Part shown: one piece after another, positions 9,701 to 20,883 of the stretch
Layout: every line of letters begins with the position of its first letter
How positions within the stretch are numbered: the stretch's first letter is position 1
NCBI GenBank assembly: GCA_964016885.1
Contig: OZ024742.1
Span: 14,443,622 to 14,507,621 of the forward strand
DNA length: 64,000 nucleotides
Direction: 5' to 3'
From: Eledone cirrhosa
Lineage: Eukaryota; Mollusca; Cephalopoda; Octopoda; Eledonidae
Translations under genes and position numbers: made by a program
Notes under the pieces: model-generated
Told to the model about the DNA's origin: nothing
What the model saw: only the letters and a program-made list of their open reading frames with translations
Databases searched by the model: none

Positions 9701-12300
9701 AAATAGGGTGTAGAACACACAGACATACATACACATCCCTTAAAATAGGGTGGAAAACACAGACATACATACACAGTCCTTAAAATAGGGTGTAGAACAC
9801 ACAGACATACATACACATCCCTTAAAATAGAGTATAGAACACAGACATACATACACATCCCTTAAAATAGGGTGGAAAACACAGACATACATACACATCC
9901 CTTAAAATAGGGTGTAAAACACACAGATATACATACACATCCCTTAAAATAGGGTGTAGAACACACAGACATACATACACATCCCTTAAAATAGAGTGTA
10001 GGACACAGACATACATACACATCCCTTAAAATAGGGTGGAAAAGACAGACATACATACACATCCCTTAAAATAGGGTGTAGAACACACAGACATACATAC
10101 ACATCCCTTAAAATAGGGTGGAAAACACAGACATACATACACATCCCTTAAAATAGGGTGTAGAACACACAGACATACATACACATCCCTTAAAATAGGG
10201 TGTAAAACACACAGACATACATACACATCCCTTAAAATAGGGTGGAAAACACAGACATACATACACATCCCTTAAAATAGGGTGTAAAACACACAGACAT
10301 ACATACACATCCCTTAAAATAGGGTGTAGAATACACAGACATACATACACATCCCTTAAAATAGGGTGTAGAACACAGACATACATACACATCCCTTAAA
10401 ATAGGGTGTAGAACACACAGACATACATACACATCCCTTAAAATAGGGTGGAAAACACAGACATACATACACAGTCCTTAAAATAGGGTGTAGAACACAC
10501 AGACATACATACACATCCCTTAAAATAGAGTATAGAACACAGACATACATACACATCCCTTAAAATAGGGTGGAAAACACAGACATACATACACATCCCT
10601 TAAAATAGGGTGTAAAACACACAGATATACATACACATCCCTTAAAATAGGGTGTAGAACACACAGACATACATACACATCCCTTAAAATAGAGTGTAGG
10701 ACACAGACATACATACACATCCCTTAAAATAGGGTGGAAAAGACAGACATACATACACATCCCTTAAAATAGGGTGTAGAACACACAGACATACATACAC
10801 ATCCCTTAAAATAGGGTGTAGAACACACAGACATACATACACATCCCTTAAAATAGGGTGGAAAAGACAGACATACATACACATCCCTTAAAATAGGGTG
10901 TAGAACACACAGACATACATACACATCCCTTAAAATAGGGTGTAAAACACACAGACATACATACACATCCCTTAAAATAGGGTGGAAAAGACAGACATAC
11001 ATACACATCCCTTAAAATAGGGTGTAGAACACACAGACATACATAGTCCTTAAAATAGGGTGTAGAACACACAGACATACATACACATCCCTTAAAATAG
11101 GGTGTAGAACACACAGACATACATACACATCCCTTAAAATAGGGTGGAAAAGACAGACATACATACACATCCCTTAAAATAGGGTGTAGAACACACAGAC
11201 ATACATACACATCCCTTAAAATAGGGTGTAGAACACACAGACATACATACACATCCCTTAAAATAGGGTGGAAAAGACAGACATACATACACATCCCTTA
11301 AAATAGGGTGTAGAACACACAGACATACATACACATCCCTTAAAATAGGGTGTAAAACACACAGACATACATACACATCCCTTAAAATAGGGTGGAAAAG
11401 ACAGACATACATACACATCCCTTAAAATAGGGTGTAGAACACACAGACATACATACATATCCCTTAAAATAGGGTGTAAAACACACAGACAAACATACAC
11501 ATCTCTTAAAATAGGGTGGAAAAGACAGACATACATACACATCCCTTAAAATAGGGTGTAGAACACACAGACATACATACACAGTCCTTAAAATAGGGTG
11601 TAGAACACAGACATACATACACACTCATCCCTTAAAATAGGGTGTAGAACACACAGACATACATACACATCCCTTAAAATAGGGTGTAGAACACACAGAC
11701 ATACATACACATCCCTTAAAATAGGGCGTAGAACACACAGACATACATACACAGTCCTTAAAATAGGGTGTAAAACACAGACATACATACACATCCCTTA
11801 AAATAGGGTGTAGAACACACAGACATACATACACATCCCTTAAAATAGGGTATAGAACACAGACATACATACACATCCCTTAAAATAGGGTGTAGAACAC
11901 ACAGACATACATACACATCCCTTAAAATAGGGTGTAGAACACACAGACATACATACACATCCCTTAAAATAGGGTATAGAACACACAGACATACATACAC
12001 ATCCCTTAAAATAGGGTATAGAACACACAGACATACATACACATCCCTTAAAATAGGGTGTAGAACACACAGACATACATACACATCCCTTAAAATAGGG
12101 TGGAAAACACAGACATACATACACATCCCTTAAAATAGGGTGTAGAACACAGACATACATACACATCCCTTAAAATAGGGTGTAAAACACACAGACATAC
12201 ATACACATCCCTTAAAATAGGGTGTAGAACACAGACATACATACACATCCCTTAAAATAGGGTGTAGAACACAGACATACATACAGTCCTTAAAATACTG
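6785..12300. repeat. 42/40-bp minisatellite, about 130 units, 5.5 kb
   Basis: Unit: 'acatacatacacatccctta', 'aaatagggtgtagaacac', then 'acag' (42 bp) or 'ag' (40 bp, missing one AC). The 40-bp form rotates the reading frame, so short minus-strand frames of about 66-164 codons tile the array; none is a gene. Recurrent variants (gtggaaaacac, gtggaaaagac, gtataga, acagtcctt) allow higher-order structure to be read. A roughly 698-bp block at about 9390-10087 is repeated at about 10088-10785, and a 124-bp trimer (42+42+40) repeats between about 10684 and 11624. The array fills most of the intron between candidate exons 12667-12720 and 6293-6405. Confidence 0.95.
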
Positions 12301-12419
12301 TGCAGAACACACAGACATACACACAATCCATAACAGAATACTGTGTACCCCCACCCCACACACAATCCCTAACAAAATACTGTGTACCACAACCCTTAAA
12401 ATGCTGTGCAGAAAATAAA

Positions 12420-12660
12420 AGCTTCTCTAACGATTTTTACTTTCAATTCATTAAAATAATTAACAATCTAACTCTAATTAAACATTTGCGTTAATAACAA
12501 GCAAAAAAAAAAAATCAAAGGCAAGCTGCTAAAAGCATATTATAGTGATGTGGATGGGGTGGGAGTGGAGATTGGAATTTAAATAAAATATTTAACAAAA
12601 ATACATTTTAAAAAGCTAATTCTAAGAGGGCAAGGCAAGGTATATTTTGAGTGAAACTGG
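12420..12660. other. no recognisable feature
   Basis: AT-rich intronic DNA with short A-runs, just downstream of the donor of exon 12667-12720. Confidence 0.4.
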
Positions 12661-12666
12661 AGTCAC

Positions 12667-12720
12667 CTAGGGGCATGGAGGAATCAGGGTCTTCAGAACT
12701 GTGGAGTTCCGGTTCAATGT
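12667..12720 (-). CDS. candidate 54-bp exon of the ankyrin-repeat gene
   Basis: A strong acceptor ('ctttttctatttctag') precedes 54 bp. With the G left over from the previous exon it reads DIEPELHSSEDPDSSMPL plus one base, followed by a GTGACT donor. The length is divisible by three and the phase is 1 to 1. It fits between 47115-47398 (ends phase 1) and 6293-6405 (enters phase 1), and skipping it would keep the frame. The acidic, Ser-rich peptide would extend the disordered tail after the ankyrin repeats. The donor is not ideal. Confidence 0.5.
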   Translation of the reverse strand, partial: TLNRNSTVLKTLIPPCP

Positions 12721-12844
12721 CTAGAAATAGAAAAAGGGGATTCATTAATTCATAGATTTCATGGATATAAAAAAAAGAGAGAAAAAAAATGACAAAAAAA
12801 AAAAGGAGGTTAGAGATTATAAATTCCAGATCATTATAACAGTT

Positions 12845-12985
12845 TCTTACATAGGCACAAAGCCAGCAATTTTATCAGTTAAATAGACCCCAGTACGTGA
12901 CTGGTACTTTGTTTTATGGACTCTGGAAGGATGAAAAGCAAAGTTGACCTGTGCAAGATTTGAACTCAGAACAAATACTGTTGTG
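12845..12985 (-). repeat. tRNA-derived SINE (OR-type), diverged
   Basis: Contains 'ggcacaaagccagcaatttt', 'ggtactttgttttatggact' and 'gcaagatttgaactcagaac'. The head is missing. Confidence 0.65.
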
Positions 12986-13035
12986 TATTTTCCTTAATTA
13001 GTAATTAATTTATGTATTAACCAATTAAGTCATCT

Positions 13036-13470
13036 AATAACTGACCTTTCACATGAAATATTTCATTAACTTACTAAATTTGGGTGACAACATGTCATAT
13101 CTTTACCTCATTTAACCCTTTAGCAATTAAACCGGCTGTATCTGGCCAGAATTCTCTCACCTCTTTCTGTTCAAACTGGCTATAACTAGCCACTCATACT
13201 GATGTTAAGGTATTGTTTGCAAAATAAATAATATCAGATTCTCATAGATTCAACATTATGATAATGATGATTATGTGAGATATTATCTGTGAAGCCTTTA
13301 CCATGAAAATACAATAGTATATATAGAGTGATGTAAATGCAAAAGGGTTAATAACTGACCTTTCAAACGGAATAGTTCATTAACTTACTAAATTTGGGTG
13401 ACAAGACATATCTTTACCTCATTTAATAACTGACCTTTCACATGGAATATTTCATTAAATTTGGTAGTAA
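13036..13470. repeat. tandem repeat of about 80 bp interrupted by a MITE
   Basis: The unit 'taactgacctttcacatg', 'atttcattaacttacta', 'aatttgggtgacaa' and 'tatctttacctcattta' occurs at 13036-13112 and 13350-13425, and begins again at 13427. The first and second units are separated by the piggyBac-type MITE. Confidence 0.8.
13112..13351 (+). mobile_element. piggyBac-type MITE (copy 3) with proven TTAA target
   Basis: A 240-bp element bounded by TTAA at 13112-13115 and 13348-13351. The flanks join as 'cctcat-TTAA-taactgacc', exactly the sequence found uninterrupted in the neighbouring tandem unit at 13418-13436. The window therefore contains both the filled and the empty site. No coding capacity. 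Confidence 0.85.
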
Positions 13471-13494
13471 AATACCACATGATGTCATATTTAC

Positions 13495-13705
13495 CTAAAG
13501 AAATAAATTTATTCCACATGTCACCACTATAAATGTAAACTAAAGAGACAGTCAACCTCATGGTCCTGACCGGATAGGGTAGAAAAGACATTGGCCCAGA
13601 AGATGGCGAGGGAGACACCATTCTTATAGAAGTCAGTCTATTCCACATGCCACCACCATAAATGAAACTTAAGGGACAGTTTACTTCAAGGTCCCAGCCA
13701 GCCAT
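13495..13705 (-). repeat. diverged tandem duplication, about 135 bp
   Basis: On the minus strand two successive copies carry 'cttttctaccct', 'ttacatttatagtggtgac' or 'ttcatttatggtggtggca', then 'atgtggaata'. The 105-codon frame across it has internal repetition but no domain I recognise. It could be a fragment of an unclassified interspersed repeat. Confidence 0.45.
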
Positions 13706-14164
13706 CAGGGTAGAAAAGACTGTATTTGTCTGTCACTCTACCGATTCTGTCAATTTGTCACACTTCAGCATTATAATAAAATTGGTTTAGTTGAGGTTTT
13801 GAATTGATAAGAGTGTCAAGAGGAGGATTGTGAGGGTTTTAAAACTGATTGGTTCTCATCTTAACCATGTCATACATGGTGTTGATATGAGAATTGTATG
13901 TATGGTCCCATAACTCCTGAGTTGTAAAGGTACAGTATTGATATACAGTGTTTCTTGGCCATTTTAGGCCTGGTGGAGCCCATTCCTTTCCAGGTCTGAG
14001 TACAGCAGATTTCTTCCAGAGAAGGATAGAGAGAGAGTGAGAGAATGGAAGTAAGACAGAGATATAGAGGAAGAGTGTTATCGGTCATTCAGAGGGTAGA
14101 GTGACCATACCCACCTTTCACTAAATAAATGAAAACAAAAACATGCTTCCATCTAATCTTCTGA
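13706..14164. other. no recognisable feature
   Basis: Nothing coding or repetitive that I can name; a 72-codon minus-strand frame lacks any motif. Confidence 0.35.
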
Positions 14165-14245
14165 ATATTCTCTAAATGGGACAAACCCGTCTAACCCATG
14201 CTAGAGTGGAGGATGGACATTAAACGATGATGATGATGATAGATA
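14165..14245 (+). repeat. short SINE/LINE tail ending (GAT)n
   Basis: 'acccgtctaacccatgctag', 'agtggaggatggacattaaa' and (GAT)n: the terminal 80 bp of the tail shared by LINEs and SINEs here. Confidence 0.75.
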
Positions 14246-14334
14246 TGTATTGGTAGAGATTTGTGTGTGTATGTATATATGTGTATGTATATCATTATCA
14301 TTTAATGTTCATTTTCCACACTAGCAAGGGGTAT

Positions 14335-14470
14335 ATATGTATGTTATGTAGGCATATATATATGTTATGTAGGCATATATATATGTTATGTAGGCATATA
14401 TATATGTTATGTAGGCATATATATATGTTATGTAGGCATATATATATGTTATGTATATATATATATATGT
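14335..14470. repeat. 21-bp tandem repeat plus TA-rich tract
   Basis: 'gcatatatatatgttatgtag' type unit, about five copies, flanked by (TATG)/(TA) tracts. Confidence 0.85.
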
Positions 14471-15464
14471 ATGTTATGTATGATTATTATTTACCTTAAC
14501 TTTGATGTAAACAAGTCTACATCAAAGCAATGCTATCACAAACTCAAACCTATAAAGCTACAGTCAACCTCACCCCTCATATATATCACACACAAGACAT
14601 ACAGGAGAAACAAACTACATCGTACAATATTGTACCAAAATACTCTCAGTATAACAACCTATAGCAATAAAACTGATGTGAGGGCAATGGCCACCATCTG
14701 TTGGATTATGTGTTATTGATTATGTATTATTGATTTTACACATCATTGAGTGCATTGTGACTGCCTCATATACACACGGCAAATTTCCTCTTACAACGCA
14801 CAGATAGTGTACAAGTCAATGACCCTTTTATTATCTAACAACATTTTTATTTACAAACATGTTTTAAGTGCAGCCACTAGTGCACAGCAAAATATTGTTT
14901 GTGAGAGAAACTGCATTATATTTCTCTTGATACACAATATCAGTTTTTAAAAATTTATTACAACGCATAAAAACATATGTTATCTCTATATTTTGTGATT
15001 TATGAAATAATCTATTATTAGTCATCTACAAATTCGTGCGTGCATACGTGTGAATTAGGTTTGGTTTTTATAGCAAAGAAAAAGATCATGAAGTTATATT
15101 ACTTTCCAGTTAAGTCTTAACATCCTGTAATGATTTAGTAGAAAATCTCTAAAAACTGGCTTGTTAATCATCTCCAAACTACACACACTATTGGGATTTA
15201 CAGTATTAAGTCCATAAAGTTTTTAATTTTTTTTATGTGATGCAATCATAGTGTTTGTAATTTTCAAGGGTGCCTTGCTAATGTGGTTTCATATGGTACA
15301 GGATGTTAAGAGTTAAAGAAATTTTACTTTAACTACTAATGTGTAACATCACCACCCTTCAACCCACCAACATTCCCCAATCAAAAGGAGACTGATATTT
15401 TGTAACAAATGAATCTCCCAGGAGATTATAAACAATATCATATAGATTTCAATATATGCCGTGA
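14471..15464. other. unassigned AT-rich interval
   Basis: No repeat family, coding region or splice signal I can support across roughly 1 kb. Confidence 0.4.
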
Positions 15465-16095
15465 CAAAAAGGACCCAGTCCACCCTGTAAAGTGATCGTT
15501 TAGGTGCCATGACAAAATCACCCAATCCACACTGTAAGGTTTTGGTGACATGACAAAACATACCCAGTTCAACATGTAAGGTGGTTGTGATGGTGACATG
15601 ATAAAAAGCACCTAGTCCACACTGTAAGATGGTTGTGTTAATGACATGACAAAAAGCACCCAGCCTATCTTGTAAGGTGGTTGTGTTGGTGACACAACAA
15701 AAAGCAACCAGCCTACCTTGTAAGGTGGTTGTTAAGGTGATTGTGTTGGTGACACAACAAAAAGCAACCAGCCCACCTTGTAAGGTGGTTGTTAAGGTGA
15801 TTGTGTTGGTGACACAACAAAAAACACCTAGTTCACCCTGTAAGGTGGTCGTGTTGTTAACAACAAAAAGCACCCAGTCCACAACAGGTAGTAATTTATG
15901 TGCTATGATAAAAAGGAACCAGCCTACACTGTAATGTTGGTTGGTGTTAGGAAGGACATCCAGCCATAGAAACCAAACCAAAATACAGATCCATATGAAC
16001 ATGATGTGGTCTCCAAAGCTGACTTATCCTATAACATGACATGTCTAACCAGTCTAAAAGCATGGAAAATGGACATTTAACAATAATGAAGATGA
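15465..16095 (+). repeat. SINE/LINE tail with amplified 54-72-bp sub-repeats
   Basis: Seven to eight units of the type 'gtaaggtggttgtgttggtg', 'acacaacaaaaagcaaccag' and 'cccaccttg' are followed by 'ggtgttaggaaggacatcca' and a degenerate terminal 'ggaaaatggacatttaacaa'. The 217-codon minus-strand frame at 15349-16002 is a translation of these units and is not a gene. Confidence 0.7.
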
Positions 16096-16544
16096 CAATC
16101 TATCATTTCTTAACACTTAAAACCCAAATAAGTGGAAAGAATTATAACACACTCGACTAAGTGCTTCTCTATATTCATAGATAAATGTTGTCAGGGTTGT
16201 TTGTATACAGGATCAATAAGTCAGTGATTAATTGATCATACTTCTTAGTCTATGTTTAATCCTGTATTAATCAATGTATCAAATCAAACATATAAACATT
16301 TCATTCTTTTATCCATAGAAGGAAAAAAAAGAAAAGAAAAAGAAATGAAGACATCCCCCATCCCTACTTTTCTTTGTTCTCACAGCTGTTGTGATATATT
16401 TGTCCTTTAAAATATTTACACCCGATTGGTGATAGTATATATCAGTGTGGTTTAGTTTCTATCAATGACACAGTGTTTCATCCTAGAGTCTTTTATATAT
16501 CATACTCTGGGGGTTAATTGAAGCCATGTAAGTATGAGGGCCAG

Positions 16545-16695
16545 ATGAAAAGTTCACAGGCTGAGTATGAAGGTGTAATGCTAAAGCTATGAAATCTCGC
16601 ATTCATTAATTTCAACTCTTATTATTAATAACTTCAATGTTTCTTTCCAGGGACTATGTTGAAAAATAAACCTCAATTGGTCATTCCTTGAGATT
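16545..16695 (+). repeat. mariner-like 3'-terminal fragment (copy 1)
   Basis: Matches 63270-63430 through 'gaaaagttc', 'gctgtgaaatcttgcat'-like, 'cattaatttcaactctt' and 'gggactatgttgaaaaataa'. The last segment translates as GDYVEK-stop, which resembles a mariner transposase C-terminus. No terminal inverted repeat pair could be paired. Confidence 0.45.
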
Positions 16696-16699
16696 ATCT

Positions 16700-17455
16700 T
16701 GGTCAGCCTGTGAATTTATATACCCAGGGAGTGTAACGCACTCTTTCATTTCCCATCACACACAGCACCTCTGCCTCACTGCGTACATGCCAAAATGTCT
16801 ATGATAAGCCACACCACCACACCCCCACAACTCACATCAACCATCATCTCAGCACTATACTTATCCCCCATCCCCCTATCACACATGCTATAACATTCCT
16901 CATAGCTAAACCACCAATCAAAACATAAACTGACCACCATGTGAATGTGAAACATTACAGACATTTCTATGCTTTATATGTTCTGTCATTACCACAGCAA
17001 AGGTCTGACGAGCTTTTGATTCCAGAGTCAGGCCAGATCAATACAGATCGAACCTTGAGCTGATCAATAGCGAAATGCACGTCACCAATCAATAAACGTA
17101 ATGAAGGCCTAACAAATTGTCCTTGTATTATATATATATAAGAACACTGTAGCTGTTTGTAGTAAACAGTTAAGTCAGGTGAGCCTGTGATAGTTACCTT
17201 ATATAGTTGAATATAAGCTGAGGAATATGGAAGGTCAGCTTATATTATTTAAACAATGTGTTGACTAGCTACCTCGGATTTGGATTTTGGCCCATTTCTT
17301 CAATATAAAAAAGATGGGTGGGTCAGCTTATATTCGAGTATTTACGGTGTATTTTGTTAACCTTTTTAATACGAATATCCTTGAAACCACCGCTGGTTAG
17401 GGGTTAAAACAGTCCATTTTAAAGAATCTATAACTAAATATAACCCATATATAAC
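16700..17455. other. unassigned interval
   Basis: Contains a 62-codon minus-strand frame without motifs and a short TA tract near 17130. Nothing else stands out. Confidence 0.35.
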
Positions 17456-17458
17456 TTG

Positions 17459-17898
17459 CACCTCTCTAAGACAGTGTCACTGGACCGAGATCTTTGGTGC
17501 CACGCAGTAATACAGAAGACCCGTCTTGCCTACAAAGCGAAACCTAGTTAGTAGGCACCGCTTAACCAAATATACACCCCAACCCACCAACACCACCCTT
17601 TCTCTGTAAAGTTATGTTGGTACCACAACATCCAGTCCAAACTAATGAGGTTGTGTAGGTGTCACAACAAAAAAACACACAGTCCACGCTGTAATGTGGC
17701 TGTGTAGGTAACACAGTAAAAACCTCACAGTCCACACAGTCCACACTGTGATGTGGTTGGTGTTAGGAAGGGCATCCAACCGTAGAAAACCTGCCAGACA
17801 GTCCTATACGAGCGAGACAGTCACCCAACGAATCTTGCCTCAAGTGGGACAATTCCCGTCTAACCCATGCTAGCGTGGCAGACATTAAACGATGATGG
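17459..17898 (+). mobile_element. LINE (PHD-RT family), very short 5'-truncated copy
   Basis: Begins within the last codons of the LINE ORF ('gtcactggaccgagatcttt', encoding SLDRDLW) and continues through the complete 3' UTR: 'tgtaaagttatgttggtacc', 'ggtgttaggaagggcatcc', 'acccatgctagcgtgg' and 'attaaacgatgatgg'. Truncation this close to the 3' end is normal for target-primed reverse transcription. Confidence 0.85.
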
Positions 17899-18177
17899 TG
17901 AACCCATCCATCATTATTTTATGTAAGAGTTTTATTATGTTCTTAATGAAATTAACTAAAAGCCACTCAGAGCATTTCATGAAAAATATGGCCATTATGG
18001 TTTAATTCAGATGACACAGCAGAACACAAGAAACCAGAAAACCATTTCTAGGTTATGAACAATTAAATTCTTCAGTCAGTATTGTTCTGCCAATATGCAA
18101 TGATATAAAGTATTCTGTTGACATATAATGTCAACAAACAATGTTTTCTCAATTCACTTCCAACATTATCATAATTA

Positions 18178-18525
18178 TCATGGAGGCACATGGCTTAATG
18201 GTTAGAGCATTGGCCTTGCAATCGAAAGGTTGTGAGTTCAATTCTCAGACCGGGTGATGTGTTGTTTCCTTGAGCAAGACACTTTATTTCACATTACTCC
18301 AGTTTACTCAGCTGTAGAAATGAGATGATAGGGAGTGGGGGTCCATATCATTCCACTGCAAGGTGGTTGTGGAGGTGCCATGGCAAAAAAGCATCCAGCA
18401 CTCACTGTAAATGAGGTTGGTGTTAGGAAGGGCATCCAGCTGTAGAAATCAAGCCAGAATCAGTTCCCGTCCCACCCTTGCTAGCAGGGAAAAGTGGACG
18501 TAAAGTGAAATGAAATGAATGAATG
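18178..18525 (+). repeat. tRNA-headed SINE with LINE-derived tail (full length)
   Basis: The head at 18182-18250 has an A-box-like 'tggcttaatggttagagc' and a B-box-like 'ggttgtgagttcaattctc', as in a pol III tRNA promoter. A central domain follows ('cttgagcaagacactttatt', 'gtagaaatgagatgataggg'). The 3' third ('cactgcaaggtggttgtgg', 'agcactcactgtaaatgag', 'gaagggcatccagctgtag') is nearly identical to the 3' UTR of the LINE at 40684-43131. It ends in a short (GAAT)-type repeat. Confidence 0.85.
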
Positions 18526-18680
18526 ATCATCACCGTTTACTATCCATTTTTCCATGTTAGCATGGGTTAGACGAGTTGTCCTGTTGTGAAAAATGTCAGG
18601 TCAGGTGAGCATGCAGAACTGCTTTTAGTTTGGTTTCTACTGCTGCCTTTCCTAACACCAACCACATTTACAACATAGGT
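18525..18680 (-). repeat. SINE/LINE tail fragment
   Basis: Minus-strand tail with 'catgttagcatgggttagac', 'gagcatgcagaactgctttt' and 'cctttcctaacaccaacc'; 5' parts missing. Confidence 0.65.
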
Positions 18681-18817
18681 ATGACTATTTTAAGTATAAA
18701 TTACAATATAGACGGTAAATAGTCAGAGTGTCAGAATGGTTTATGTCATTTGTTCCAGTTATCTGCCCTTCTTTCAAAATTTGATGGCTTTGTGTCTAAA
18801 TATGTATAGATGTGTAT

Positions 18818-20129
18818 ATCATCATCATCATCAACGTTTAACGTCCGTGTTCCACGCTTGCATGGGTTTGGACGGGGGTAGTCCCACTTGAGGCAAGAGT
18901 GATTGTCTTGCTCGCATAGGACTGTCTGGCAGGTTTTCTACAGTTGGATGCCCTTCCTAACACCAACCACATTTACAGTGTGGGTCTGGGAGGTTTTTAC
19001 CGTGTTGCCTACACGGCCACATTACAGCGTGGACTGTGTGTTTTTTTGTCGTGACACCTACACGATCTCATTTGTTTCGGCCTCGATGGCGCGGCACCAA
19101 CATAACTTTACATAGAACGGGGTGGTGTGGATGGGGTGGGGGTGGTGGTGGTGGGACGGGGTGTATTTTGTTAGAGATGCCTACTGGCTGGAGTAGGTTT
19201 TACTATATATTTAGGTAAGGCGGGTCTTCTCTGTTACTGAGTACCGCCAAAGGTCTCGGTCCAGTGACATTGTCTTGGAGAGGTGTAAGTGTGTGATGTC
19301 GGAGTTTATCAGCTCGTCCCAGGTTTTTCTAGGTCTGCCTATTCCGTGACTACCGTCTATCTTTATTGCCCTGCACTTTGTTATACAGCTATCGACTTTC
19401 ATGCGCATCACGTGTCCATACCAACGTAGCCTTCTCTCGAGTAAACAACATCTGATCCCTCTTATCTCTAATTTTTTCCTTAGTTCGTTTATGCTTTGCC
19501 GTTCACGTATATTACTGTTACACATCCAGCGGAGCATGCAAGCTTCGTTCCTCTCTAGTCTGCGTATATCCTCTGCACACAATGCCCAGGTCTCACTGCC
19601 ATGCAGCATTGCTGTTCGTATGCAGGCATCGTACAACCTGCCTTTCATTTTTAGGGAGAACCCTTTAGCAGCTAATAGTGGTATAAGCTCTCTGAACTTT
19701 TTCCAACCAGTTCTGACTCTAGCTACAGTACTTTCAGAGCACCCTCCCCCACTGCTGATTTTATCGCCCAGGTAACGGAAGCTGTCCACTATTTCTATAG
19801 AACCCTCTGCGCAATTGAAAGAGCTAGTATTTTGTGGGCACTTGCTGCTACTTATTGCACCAGAACACCGGCCACATGTAAAATCTATGTTCTTAGTTAG
19901 CTTACCTGTGATCCCACTACATCTTTTATGCACCCATACTTTGCATTTAGGACATAAAATGGAGTTTCTACCTACGCCTTTCCTACACACCGAGCACGAC
20001 CATTTCCCAGAAGGGACCGCCGCCTTGTTTTCTTTCCTACAAACTAGTACTTTGGTTAATTTTAAGTCCTTTTGACTCTAGGCCGTGCTTCCATGTTTGG
20101 AATTTCTTCTCTAGCTCGGCCATTGATTC
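18818..20129 (-). mobile_element. LINE (PHD-RT family), 5'-truncated copy A
   Basis: On the minus strand the copy starts within the RT region ('gaatcaatggccgagctaga'), carries the PHD finger and the C-terminal domain, and ends with the full 3' tail and (ATG)n at 18818. A short deletion near 20055 removes part of 'ctaagactaaagttctag' and breaks the frame, leaving 259 intact codons (19211-19990: 'CRKGVGRNSILCPKC', 'LHGSETWALCAEDI', 'WYGHVMRMK'). It is flanked on its 5' side by (TA)n. Confidence 0.9.
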
Positions 20130-20139
20130 CTTATTCATA

Positions 20140-20180
<41 letters not shown>

Positions 20181-20505
20181 TAGTATGTATATGTATATAT
20201 ATATATACACATATATATACTAACTATAGTTTAAACAGCCTCACCAATCTGCAATTGTTCAAGTGTGTTGAGTATAGCCACACTCTTGAAGACATGACCA
20301 AAACCAAACAAAGTGGAGAGGTTCCTCCAACAGGAGTGAGATGACCCTGGATTTGTTTTTTTCCTTAATTTTATTGAATAATTATTTCATGTTGGTAATC
20401 TGTTAATTTATCAATGTAAATATTGATACAGAAACACGTGGTATTCTTTCGTTATTGATAAGTCAAAGGTGAAAATGAAAATATTTTGGCCATTCTCTCA
20501 TATAT
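20130..20505. other. TA microsatellite and unassigned DNA
   Basis: (TA)n at about 20140-20215, then about 290 bp without recognisable content. Confidence 0.5.
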
Positions 20506-20507
20506 AT

Positions 20508-20645
20508 ATCATCATCATCATTGTTTTACGTCCGTTCTTCCACGCTAGCATGGGTTAGACGGGATGCCCTTCCTAACACCAACCTCATTTACAGTGAGTG
20601 CTGGGTGCTTTTTTTCTGTGGCACCTATACGACCACTTTACAGTA
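20508..20645 (-). repeat. SINE tail fragment
   Basis: (ATC)n, 'tacgtccgttcttccacgct', 'gatgcccttcctaacacc' and 'gtgagtgctgggtgctttt'. It is the subtype found in the tRNA-headed SINEs and lacks the head. Confidence 0.75.
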
Positions 20646-20883
20646 TATATATATATATATATTGTTATACTTGGGGAGGGTCATATTTGTGTAATATTGC
20701 CAGAATTAATAACAGAACACACTCACTGCTTGGTTGGTTTTCGCTTTTCACTTCTGTGTCTTTTATATCGGTAATCTAATTTATTATTTCCTCAATGTTG
20801 CCATTGACTGACCGACGGTCAAAAAATAATACAGATACAATATAGACACAAACACATATATAGTTTATCAAAGTTCTTTCGTT

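Noticed and set aside
6785..12300. CRISPR-like array
   Set aside because: Units are contiguous with no unique spacers and the genome is eukaryotic; it is a minisatellite. The same holds for 55197-60892.
6747..12390. Dozens of 66-164-codon ORFs (VCLCVLHPILRDVY) as a small secreted-peptide family
   Set aside because: They are frames of the 42/40-bp minisatellite, restarted and ended by the 2-bp length variants.
15349..16002. 217-codon minus-strand ORF
   Set aside because: Translation of amplified SINE/LINE tail units; no independent motif.
18182..18250. tRNA gene
   Set aside because: A and B boxes are present but the sequence cannot fold as a tRNA acceptor stem and continues into a SINE body. 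The same applies to heads at 26330-26392 and 47577-47650.
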